Assembly (NCBI GenBank): GCA_016934125.1
Contig: JAFGTL010000004.1
Coordinates: 1 to 17,690, forward strand
Reading direction: 5' to 3'
Length of the DNA: 17,690 nt
DNA from: Candidatus Hydrogenedentota bacterium
Lineage (GTDB): Bacteria > Hydrogenedentota > Hydrogenedentia > Hydrogenedentales > SLHB01
Shown here: in pieces, positions 7,954-14,620 of the stretch
How the letters are laid out: each line of letters begins with the position of its first letter
Position numbering within the stretch: position 1 is the first letter of the stretch
The notes under the pieces: generated by a model
Told to the model about the DNA's origin: nothing
The model's input: the letters and a program-made list of their open reading frames with translations, nothing else
Databases searched by the model: none
Position numbers and translations under genes: made by a program

Positions 7954-9513
7954 ATGAGCAAGCGAATCACCCGGCGCCGGTTTGTCACCTCGACGACGGC
8001 GCTGGCCTGCGCGCCGGCCGCTCTTGCCGGCACCCCGGCCGCGTCCGCTCCGCAGGAACGGCCCAACATCCTCGTGATCCACGCCGATCAGCATCGAATG
8101 GACTGCCTGGGCGCCTATGGAAACACGGATATCCGCACGCCCCACATCGACGCGCTGGCCGCCGATGGCGCCCGCTTCGACAACAGCTTCTGCCCCTATC
8201 CCGTATGCACGCCCTCCCGGTATTCGCTGCTTTGCGGGCAATACGTCCACCAGCACCGCGGCTGGACGAACCATTGCACCTTGGCGCCCGACATCGAGAC
8301 CTTCCCCCGCATCCTCAAGCGCGCCGGTTATCGAACCAAAGCTGTCGGCAAAATGCATTTCACGCCCACCTACCTCGATGTGGGCTTTGAGGAAATGGTG
8401 CTGTCTGAGCAGGACGGCCCCGGCCGCTGGGACGACGATTACCACCGGGAACTCCAGGCACACGGCCTCGTCGATCGGAATGATCTCGAAGATCAGCGCT
8501 CCGAATACCGGCAGAAGGCGCGCCCCGAATACTGGGACAGTTTCGGCGCGTTGCCGTCCAACCTGCCGCGGGCGTTTCATTCCACCCAGTGGATCGGCGA
8601 TCGCGCCGTCGAAGCCCTCGAAGGCTGGGGGGGCTCCGGCCACCTGCTCATGGCCGGATTCATCAAGCCCCACCACCCGTTCGATCCCCCGAAGGAATGG
8701 TGCGACGCATACGATCCCGAGACCCTCGCCCTGCTGCCCGGTTGGACGGAGCAGTGCCTCCCCCACGATCTCGCCCTGAGCAAGGGCTACTTCCCTAATG
8801 ACAAGCTATCTGAGCCCGCCATGCGGCGCGTGATGGCCCATTACTACGCGACCCTCGGGCAGATCGACGAACAAGTCGGCCGGATGATCGCCATCCTCAA
8901 GCGAAAGGGGCTCTACGACAACGCCCTCATCGTGTACACGAGCGATCACGGGGAGTACATGGGGCATCACCACATGCTGCTGAAGGGCAACTACGTGTAC
9001 GATCCCCTCGCCAAGGTTCCCCTCATCGTGAAATATCCCGGCGCCCGTGAGAAGGGCGTGGTTTCAGATGCCCTCGTCTGCAACCTCGACCTCGCGCCCA
9101 CCATCCTCACACAGGCCGGATGCGCGCCCGCCCCGAGCATGGCGGGCCTCGACCTCGCCCACGACAAGCAGGGACGCGACGTCGTCTTCGCCGAACATCG
9201 ACGGGGCCAGCATGCCATGGTGCGCTCGAAGACGCATAAGCTCATCCTGGATCACACCGGCCGCCGCTCGTTGTTCTACGATATCGAGAAGGATCCCCAG
9301 GAACTGGACAACCGCTACGATGACGCGGCGTATGCCGGGCAGCGGGACAGCTTCATCGAGAAAGCCGGGGCGTGGCGGCGATTCAGCGATCTCCCGGACA
9401 CCTATCTGGACGAGTGGGCCCCCGTGATCGATCAGCCCAACGTGCCGGCGCGCGACGACGATCACCGGGAACGCATAATCGCGTATTGTCAGGAGAAGAT
9501 GGGGGAGGGTTGA
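7954..9513 (+). CDS. Type I (formylglycine-dependent) sulfatase, Tat-exported
   Basis: The protein has 519 residues; ATG 7954 follows GAGGAG (7941-7946) at 7 nt. The N-terminus carries a twin-arginine motif (TRRRF, residues 6-10) before an Ala-rich hydrophobic stretch, so folded export through Tat is likely. The sulfatase signature CTPSR begins at C85, the cysteine converted to formylglycine in this family. Other expected active-site residues are visible: D45 in HADQHRMD, K133 and H135 in VGKMHF, K238 and H240 in FIKPHHPFDPP, and D331-H332 in TSDHGEYMG. Length and layout are normal for the alkaline-phosphatase superfamily. It should hydrolyse sulfate esters on a glycan, in line with the surrounding glycosidase-like genes. 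Maturation needs a formylglycine-generating enzyme or an anaerobic maturase, and neither is in the window. The exact SulfAtlas subfamily cannot be set by eye. Confidence 0.95.
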   Translation: MSKRITRRRFVTSTTALACAPAALAGTPAASAPQERPNILVIHADQHRMDCLGAYGNTDIRTPHIDALAADGARFDNSFCPYPVCTPSRYSLLCGQYVHQHRGWTNHCTLAPDIETFPRILKRAGYRTKAVGKMHFTPTYLDVGFEEMVLSEQDGPGRWDDDYHRELQAHGLVDRNDLEDQRSEYRQKARPEYWDSFGALPSNLPRAFHSTQWIGDRAVEALEGWGGSGHLLMAGFIKPHHPFDPPKEWCDAYDPETLALLPGWTEQCLPHDLALSKGYFPNDKLSEPAMRRVMAHYYATLGQIDEQVGRMIAILKRKGLYDNALIVYTSDHGEYMGHHHMLLKGNYVYDPLAKVPLIVKYPGAREKGVVSDALVCNLDLAPTILTQAGCAPAPSMAGLDLAHDKQGRDVVFAEHRRGQHAMVRSKTHKLILDHTGRRSLFYDIEKDPQELDNRYDDAAYAGQRDSFIEKAGAWRRFSDLPDTYLDEWAPVIDQPNVPARDDDHRERIIAYCQEKMGEG

Positions 9514-11880
9514 CTAGCGCGCGTCGGCCGCCTCTATCCGGCACGCGAAGGCCGGAACGGACACCGATTTCTCGGCCGTGCCCGCGATCAGTGTCACCTT
9601 GAGCGTCACCTCCACCGTCCCGTCCTCCGCGCCGGCGGGCACTTCGAGGATCGCCTGCACCGTCGCCGTCGAGTCCGTCTCAACCGGCCCGGCCGGCGTG
9701 TCGCCGAGGCGCACGTGCCAGCCGTGTGGCGCGCTGAGCCCGACGCCCGAGATTCGGAACGGCTCCGTCCCGTGGTTTTTCACCCGGATTCGCACCGTAG
9801 CATCGGCGCGCGGCGCAACCTCATCCGGCGCTTCCTGCACAGCGGCCTCTGCATGGAGATAGGGCACGGTCGCTTCCGGCTCGATGGGGCGGTGTTGCCA
9901 TTCGCGATGCGGCACAGCCGCCTTCTCGCGGAACGGCCCCTCCTTCAGCGCAAGCAGCAGGCGATCATCCGGCGTCGCGGGCGGCGTGAACAACTGGTTT
10001 CCTGCAAACAGGATCACGCCGTCGCAGCCCGCCTCGCGGACAACGTCGATCTGTTCGAGAAGTTGATACGGTTCGATCAACCCGCACTGGGCCGTCTCGG
10101 GATAGAGAATGAGGCCGGCGTAGTGCAGCGCGCGCTTGTCTATGTCATGCGTCATCGTCCGCGCCTCCCGGCCCACGAACTCCGTGTTCTGCGCGTAGAT
10201 CATCGGGCACGCCGCGTCCAGTTGGCCCCGTACGATCCACCGGATCCACTGATGCGACGCGCCCCTGTCGCTCGGGATATTCGGATGTAGATTGAAGCAC
10301 TGCACGGCCGACGACAGCAGCACCTCGGGCCGCGCCTCCCGCACCGCCTCGGCGACCTCCGCGACGATCCGATCGATAAGCGACACGCGCCACAGATACA
10401 CGTCGCGCGTGCGAGCCGCGCCCCGCGGCCCCGCCTCACCGAGCGGATCGTAACCGTGCGTCGCCCGGAACGCCGCCCGGCTCGTCTCGCTGAAGCCGCC
10501 GTGGAAGCCTTCCCAGTCCATATGAAGCCCATGCACGTCGAAGGTCGTGACGAGCCACACGGCGTCCGCCACCAAGGCTTCGCGCACCGCCGGATTGGCC
10601 GGATCGAGCGTCGCCAGCACCTTACCGGATGAGCTCACGTCGGCCCAATCCGGATGCTCGGCCAGTCGCTCCGCATCCGCACTCCGCGGAATCGAGTGGC
10701 CAGGGAGCCACGTCCATACGTGCACCTCGACACCGAATTCATGAGCGTCGGAAATGAAATCGCGCAGGAGTTCTTCGCCGCTCTCGTGGCTCAGAATCGG
10801 GCCGATGAGGGGCAACACCATGTTGATGTTGGCTTCGGCCAGGCGCCCGAGGTATGCGCGCCGTGCCGCCGCGTCGGCGATCTGACTCGCCCCGCCGATC
10901 CACACGCCCCGCGCCTCGACGGGCCGCGTCGTGCTCGCCCGGGCACACGCCGTCCACGCCGCGCGCCGCGCCTTTCGGCAGAGCGCCGCCGCCCCATGCG
11001 GATCCTCCCCAGCGACTACCCGGGCCCTGGCCAACGCATCGCCTGCTTCGCGCAGTGCCGTTTGAACGGATTCCTTCGCATACGCAGCCCCACGTGCATC
11101 GCACTGCGCAATCCGCTGCTCGGCGTGTCGCAGAGCCGCCTCGACCTCGTCGAATCGGGCCTCCCGATCGCGAATGACTGTCAGCCGCAGGCCATTCCGC
11201 TCTACACGCGAGCCGGGCTCGCAGTGCAGCATGATCCACGCCGACGCCCGGCCGTGTCCGGACACGATGAACCCATCCGCTGGAATCGGGCTGTCCCCGC
11301 CCGTTCGCTCCACGATGCGCCCTTGTCGGACCACCGCCTCCGAGCCGAAGATATTCGTGCCCGTCCGCTCGCCAAAGGCTGGCGTATACACCACGAGTTC
11401 GTCAGTGCCCCGCCCGGAAGGGAACTCGATCCCGTCCGGATCCACCTTGTCCGCTTCCCGCTCGAACCGCTCCTCAGCAAACGGCTCCTTCCGTCGGAAC
11501 TGAACCGCGGCGCCTTGCTTGAGGTGCGCCCGCAGCCATGCTGCCGCGTCGCCGTGTCCCGTGAGTACCACCCCGTCGTCTGGGATCCCGGCTGCCCCGC
11601 CCGGCACCGTCTCTACGACTTCCCCTTCCTGAACGATAACGCTGTGTGTCCAGCGATTATCCGGCGTCTGCGGCCCCCAGGCCGGCGTGTAGCGCACCAG
11701 CGCGTCCGTCGTGATCGTCGTGTTCTCCCAATCCACAGCGCGCTGGCTTCCATCGGCCGCGACCACCGCTATGTCCGTGGCGCCGAACGCGGGCGATGCC
11801 GAGACGGAGACGATCGCAGCCATCGCGGCAGTGAGCCAAGGCCCACAGGCGGCACACCGCCTCCGGATCGGAGCGTTCAT
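9514..11880 (-). CDS. Secreted GHL10-type glycoside-hydrolase-like protein with duplicated N-terminal domain
   Basis: The start is ATG 11880, 6 nt after AAGGGG, giving 788 residues; a GTG at 11895 lacks a ribosome site. A signal peptide covers about residues 1-34. Two copies of one domain follow: 64-126 (YTPAWG...IPDDGVVLTGHG) and 165-226 (YTPAFG...IPADGFIVSGHG). A helical segment (about 240-318) leads into a PF02638/GHL10-like TIM barrel (about 322-640) with ARGVWIGGASQ, NINMVLP, VHVWTWLPG, LDPANPAVREAL, HGLHMDWEGFHGG, CPMIYAQN and GCDGVILFAGN. The C-terminus (about 690-785) resembles a NEW3-like beta-sandwich. Family members are putative glycosidases or peptidoglycan/exopolysaccharide-acting proteins, mostly uncharacterised. 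The gene lies 46 nt downstream of the polyol dehydrogenase gene and is probably co-transcribed with it. Its TAG abuts the sulfatase TGA with no spacer. Confidence 0.85.
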   Translation of the reverse strand: MNAPIRRRCAACGPWLTAAMAAIVSVSASPAFGATDIAVVAADGSQRAVDWENTTITTDALVRYTPAWGPQTPDNRWTHSVIVQEGEVVETVPGGAAGIPDDGVVLTGHGDAAAWLRAHLKQGAAVQFRRKEPFAEERFEREADKVDPDGIEFPSGRGTDELVVYTPAFGERTGTNIFGSEAVVRQGRIVERTGGDSPIPADGFIVSGHGRASAWIMLHCEPGSRVERNGLRLTVIRDREARFDEVEAALRHAEQRIAQCDARGAAYAKESVQTALREAGDALARARVVAGEDPHGAAALCRKARRAAWTACARASTTRPVEARGVWIGGASQIADAAARRAYLGRLAEANINMVLPLIGPILSHESGEELLRDFISDAHEFGVEVHVWTWLPGHSIPRSADAERLAEHPDWADVSSSGKVLATLDPANPAVREALVADAVWLVTTFDVHGLHMDWEGFHGGFSETSRAAFRATHGYDPLGEAGPRGAARTRDVYLWRVSLIDRIVAEVAEAVREARPEVLLSSAVQCFNLHPNIPSDRGASHQWIRWIVRGQLDAACPMIYAQNTEFVGREARTMTHDIDKRALHYAGLILYPETAQCGLIEPYQLLEQIDVVREAGCDGVILFAGNQLFTPPATPDDRLLLALKEGPFREKAAVPHREWQHRPIEPEATVPYLHAEAAVQEAPDEVAPRADATVRIRVKNHGTEPFRISGVGLSAPHGWHVRLGDTPAGPVETDSTATVQAILEVPAGAEDGTVEVTLKVTLIAGTAEKSVSVPAFACRIEAADAR

Positions 11881-11886
11881 GCGATT

Positions 11887-11892
11887 CCCCTT
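11887..11892 (-). promoter_or_regulatory. Shine-Dalgarno site AAGGGG that sets the GHL10-like start
   Basis: On the minus strand AAGGGG precedes ATG 11880 by 6 nt and lies inside the longer GTG-started reading. No comparable site precedes GTG 11895, so the shorter protein with a clean signal peptide is preferred. Confidence 0.65.
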
Positions 11893-11926
11893 CACTCGTG
11901 GATGATCTACCGGCCGTGCGAATCGG

Positions 11927-13027
11927 CTACGGTTGAAGCAGCACTTTGATCGAATCGGCCGGCTTTTCCACGGCCCGAATGCCTTCCTCGAACTCCTCCA
12001 GGGGCAAATGATGCGTCACGATGTCCTCGGCCTGGATGAGTCCCCGTTCGAGGTAGTCGATGGCCACCGGGAACGCATACGGGCCCAGGTGCGCGCCGTG
12101 GATGTTCAGTTCCTTGCCATCCCCGATGATCGTCCAGTCGGCGGCCGACAACTCGCGCATCACGCTGAACTCGACGAAGGTGCCCATCTTCCGGATCATG
12201 TGCAACGCCGGCACGATCGCCTCGTGATTCCCCGTCGCCTCGATGAGGACATCGCAACCGTATCCATCCGTCAACTCGAGCACCCGCCGAACCACATCCT
12301 CCTTCGCGGCGTTGATGGTGAGATCGGCCCCGAACTTCTTGGCAATGGCGAGGCGCGAGTCGATCAGATCGAGCGCGATCAGAAGCCCCGGATTCTTCAA
12401 GCGCTCCGCGGCGATCATGCACAGCCCGAGTGTGCCGCATCCCACCTGCACGACCACGTCGCCCAACTGAATCTCGCCGCGTTCCACGGCGTGGATAGCG
12501 CAGGCCAATGGCTCGATCAACGCGGCGTTCTTGGCAGACAAAGACTCCGGCACCCGGTAGACGCGCGCAGCGGCCGGGAACCTCATGTATTCCGCCATGC
12601 CCCCATGCACGGCCTTCTTGAATCCGAAGATCTTCGCCTCAACGCACAGCCAGTACAGGCCGCGCCGGCAATACCGGCACCGCCCACACGGCACGATCTG
12701 CTCCGCCACCACCCGATCGCCCATGCCAACGCCGTGCACCTCGGCCGCGCCCTCGCCCAGCGCCACCACCTCGCCCACGAATTCGTGGCCGGGAATCACG
12801 GGGCCGTCCACGTACGGCGCCCGCACCTCGTCGCCCCAGAACAACGGCGCACCCGAATAGCACTTGATGTCGCTGGCGCAGATGCCGCAATCCTGGACCT
12901 TCACCACCAGTTCCCCGGGGCCCGCCGCAGGAACAGGCGCCTCCTCGAACCGGTAATCGCGGACACCGTGGCAGACCACGGCCTTCATGGTGGACGGCAA
13001 CGCGGCCGACTGTGGGGCTGATGACAT
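11927..13027 (-). CDS. Zinc-dependent polyol dehydrogenase, erythritol/L-threitol dehydrogenase-like (MDR family)
   Basis: With start ATG 13027 the protein has 366 residues. It is a medium-chain dehydrogenase. Likely catalytic-zinc ligands are C47 (CGICASD), H81-E82 (PGHEF) and E172 (IEPLACAIHAVE). The structural zinc site is intact, with C114, C117, C120 and C128. The Rossmann motif GCGTLG (196-201) and an acidic residue after the second strand (D220 in ALDLID) favour NAD. Segments such as CYSGAPLFWG, VVAEQIVPCGRCRYC, GGMAEYMRFP and TDGYGCDVLIEATG recall bacterial erythritol/L-threitol dehydrogenases, which oxidise the polyol to a ketose. The enzyme should be cytoplasmic. It leads a two-gene operon with the GHL10-like gene, so it may process a polyol or sugar released from the glycan. 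The family is secure; the substrate is a similarity guess from memory. Confidence 0.9.
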   Translation of the reverse strand: MSSAPQSAALPSTMKAVVCHGVRDYRFEEAPVPAAGPGELVVKVQDCGICASDIKCYSGAPLFWGDEVRAPYVDGPVIPGHEFVGEVVALGEGAAEVHGVGMGDRVVAEQIVPCGRCRYCRRGLYWLCVEAKIFGFKKAVHGGMAEYMRFPAAARVYRVPESLSAKNAALIEPLACAIHAVERGEIQLGDVVVQVGCGTLGLCMIAAERLKNPGLLIALDLIDSRLAIAKKFGADLTINAAKEDVVRRVLELTDGYGCDVLIEATGNHEAIVPALHMIRKMGTFVEFSVMRELSAADWTIIGDGKELNIHGAHLGPYAFPVAIDYLERGLIQAEDIVTHHLPLEEFEEGIRAVEKPADSIKVLLQP

Positions 13028-13034
13028 GACAGTA

Positions 13035-13040
13035 CTCCTT
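13035..13040 (-). promoter_or_regulatory. Shine-Dalgarno site AAGGAG that sets the dehydrogenase start
   Basis: AAGGAG on the minus strand lies 7 nt before ATG 13027. An in-frame ATG at 13048 would place this site inside the coding region, so the longer reading (373 residues) is less likely. Confidence 0.7.
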
Positions 13041-13054
13041 GCACACATGTGGTT

Positions 13055-13091
13055 CCCGGCGGCCGCGCGATGCGCACGCCGCCGCGCCGGG
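13055..13091 (-). repeat. GC-rich palindromic leader of the dehydrogenase operon
   Basis: CCCGGCG (13055-13061) pairs with CGCCGGG (13085-13091), and a smaller hairpin GCGC-GAT-GCGC (13065-13075) nests inside. An alternative pairing is GGCGGC (13058-13063) with GCCGCC (13078-13083). The element lies just downstream of the predicted minus-strand transcription start, so it would fold at the 5' end of the mRNA or act as an operator. No T-tract is present. Confidence 0.45.
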
Positions 13092-13099
13092 TTGCCCCG

Positions 13100-13128
13100 A
13101 TTCTAGACTCGAGCGCCCGTCACCGCAA
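13100..13128 (-). promoter_or_regulatory. Sigma-70-like promoter of the dehydrogenase-GHL10 operon
   Basis: On the minus strand TTGCGG (13123-13128) and TAGAAT (13100-13105) are separated by 17 nt. The -10 box matches the consensus at five of six positions and the -35 box keeps TTG. Transcription would start near 13093, giving a leader of about 65 nt before ATG 13027. Confidence 0.5.
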
Positions 13129-13173
13129 GCTGCGCGTGAGCAGGATACGGGCGCCGGGCGGTGTCCAGCCGGG

Positions 13174-13204
13174 TGGAACTCCCGCTGCCTTTCGGGCATA
13201 GTAT
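13174..13204 (+). promoter_or_regulatory. Candidate promoter before the DUF4349 gene
   Basis: The AT-rich island CATAGTAT (13197-13204) in otherwise GC-rich DNA is a plausible -10 region about 45 nt before the gene. TGGAAC (13174-13179) is 17 nt upstream of CATAGT and could be a weak -35 box. The same stretch also has GG-N10-GC spacing (13175-13188), as in sigma-54 promoters, but the match is imperfect. I cannot decide between the two. Confidence 0.3.
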
Positions 13205-13248
13205 TCTCCGTGACGGGAATGCCTGGGGCTATTGGAGGAGATCGCGTC

Positions 13249-14454
13249 ATGAACCGTGTAGTTTTTCCTCTTCTCATCGCCGTTCTTGTCGGTGCTGGAA
13301 CGATGTGCGGCTGTGCTGCGCACAAGAAGGCGTGCGTGCCCGACGCAGCAGATGCCCTTGAGCTGGATTCTGTCATTGCTTCGGGCGTCTCGCCCCGGTT
13401 GGCGTTCGGGGCCGGCCTCGCTGCCCCGGCCGCGCCCGGGCTTGCCGCCGCCCCCGAACCCGCCGCCGCCGTGGCGGGCCCCCCCGGGCAGTCCGCCCGG
13501 CTCATGGTGTACGAGGGCATGCTGGCGCTCGTGGTCAACAACGTCGCCGACACGATAGACAGGATTAAACGGGCCGCGGAAGATGCCGGCGGCTACATGC
13601 AGTCCATGACGGCCGAGTCCATCGTAGTCAAAGTGCCCGCCGCCCAATTCCTCACCGTGCTCGCCGGATTCGGGCAACTCGGCGAGGTGACGGACAAGGA
13701 TGTCCGTGCTAGTGACATCACGGACACGATGCGCGATCTGCGGATCCGGCTCGCGAACGCCGAGGAAGTGCGCACGCGCCTTGTGCAACTCCTCGAACGG
13801 GCGGACAAAGTCGAGGATGCCATCAAGATCGAGAAGGAACTGGGGCGCGTCACCGAGACAATCGAACTCCTCAAGGGCGAGATTCAGGCGCTCGAGAACC
13901 GCGTCGCCTACTCCGTCATCACCGTCCATCTGAGTTCGACGCTCCCGCAAGTCGCGTTCAAGAAGCAAGTCCCGTTCCCATGGGTGCGCGATCTGTCCAG
14001 CGAAATGGCCCAGGAGGCCGCTGTCGAGCCCGTGTGGGTGCCCGCCGGGCGCGGCCCGGCCTTTGAACTGCCCGAGCGCTTCGCGAAGTACTCGGAGAAC
14101 CGCCGCCAAGCGCGGGCCATGAACGCCCACGACGTGCTGATCAAGGTAGAGCGCCACGACAACGTCGAGGGCGCCGACCTCGCGTTCTGGCGGGCCCTCG
14201 CGGAGCGTTCCCTGACGGCCGGCCACGCCCTCGATGTCTCGTCGATCACGGATGTTCACGTCCGGCGCGGCATCCCGGCCGTGATGATCTGCGGCTCAAG
14301 AGAACTCGCCGGACGGCCCTTGAAATACCTCGTGGCCCTCGCCGCGACGGACAAGTACGTGTTCGCCTACGAGGCGTGGGGCCCGAACGACGCGTTTGAC
14401 GCCGCCCTGCCGGCGCTCGAACGATCCATCGCGTCTCTGGACGTCCGGCGGTAG
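13249..14454 (+). CDS. DUF4349 envelope protein with an extra C-terminal domain
   Basis: ATG 13249 follows GGAGGAG (13234-13240) at 8 nt and gives 401 residues; the open frame to 13039 upstream is not supported by a ribosome site. Residues 1-19 form a signal peptide. Cysteines C20 and C22 follow it, but the lipobox is not canonical, so lipidation is uncertain. A Pro/Ala-rich linker (about 44-80) leads to a DUF4349-like domain (about 83-230) with RIKRAAEDAGGYMQS, DIRASDIT-like and KIEKELGRV elements and a predicted coiled coil (about 160-215). Known DUF4349 proteins usually end in a membrane helix. Here that is missing and about 170 other residues follow, ending in KYLVALAATDKYVFAYEAWG and a helix (PALERSIASL) that recalls PsbP/DcrB-like folds. 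Cell-envelope location is likely; function is unknown. Confidence 0.8.
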   Translation: MNRVVFPLLIAVLVGAGTMCGCAAHKKACVPDAADALELDSVIASGVSPRLAFGAGLAAPAAPGLAAAPEPAAAVAGPPGQSARLMVYEGMLALVVNNVADTIDRIKRAAEDAGGYMQSMTAESIVVKVPAAQFLTVLAGFGQLGEVTDKDVRASDITDTMRDLRIRLANAEEVRTRLVQLLERADKVEDAIKIEKELGRVTETIELLKGEIQALENRVAYSVITVHLSSTLPQVAFKKQVPFPWVRDLSSEMAQEAAVEPVWVPAGRGPAFELPERFAKYSENRRQARAMNAHDVLIKVERHDNVEGADLAFWRALAERSLTAGHALDVSSITDVHVRRGIPAVMICGSRELAGRPLKYLVALAATDKYVFAYEAWGPNDAFDAALPALERSIASLDVRR

Positions 14455-14470
14455 CCCGCCCTTGCCCCCC

Positions 14471-14512
14471 ATATAGTGGATCTCTCCGCCCAAGAGGCGA
14501 TATAGTCTCTCC
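14471..14512 (+). repeat. Two-copy ATATAGT / CTCTCC element upstream of the kinase gene
   Basis: ATATAGT occurs at 14471-14477 and 14500-14506. Each copy is followed by CTCTCC (14482-14487 and 14507-14512), with four extra bases in the first copy. Both copies contain TATAGT, a five-of-six match to a -10 box, so they could be tandem promoters. They could equally be binding sites for a regulator. No convincing -35 box is seen 17 nt upstream of either. Confidence 0.4.
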
Positions 14513-14532
14513 TGGTAGCCAGAGATATGTTC

Positions 14533-14580
14533 GGGCCAACGGCCCACCGGTGAGAAACGTGTGCAGGCACAACCGCCTGC
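14533..14580 (+). other. Pair of hairpins in the kinase leader
   Basis: GGGCC (14533-14537) pairs with GGCCC (14541-14545) around AAC, and GCAGGC (14563-14568) pairs with GCCTGC (14575-14580) around ACAACC. They fill the 166-nt gap before the kinase start at 14621 and could be leader RNA structure. No known riboswitch consensus was recognised, and no T-tract follows either stem. Confidence 0.35.
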
Positions 14581-14620
14581 CTCTCCTTGCCGGGCTTCTG
14601 GAAGACAGGACGGGCGTCAG

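Noticed and set aside
9539..9556. Intrinsic terminator after the sulfatase gene
   Set aside because: The 5-bp CCGGC/GCCGG stem is short, has an 8-nt loop and no T-tract, and lies within the opposite gene.
13039..13248. Upstream extension of the DUF4349 reading frame to 13039
   Set aside because: It would bury the signal peptide about 70 residues inside the protein and cover the divergent promoter region. GGAGGAG before ATG 13249 gives a better start.
13303..13316. Lipobox of the DUF4349 protein
   Set aside because: Neither TMC nor CGC around C20 and C22 fits the usual Leu-Ala-Gly-Cys pattern, so lipoprotein status is not claimed.
14561..14620. GTG 14561 as the kinase start
   Set aside because: It adds a polar 20-residue leader ahead of the first membrane helix, has no good ribosome site and overlaps a hairpin. 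It remains possible.
14455..14620. Riboswitch in the kinase leader
   Set aside because: The hairpins do not match the conserved cores of c-di-GMP, ZTP or cobalamin riboswitches as I remember them, so only unnamed structure is reported.
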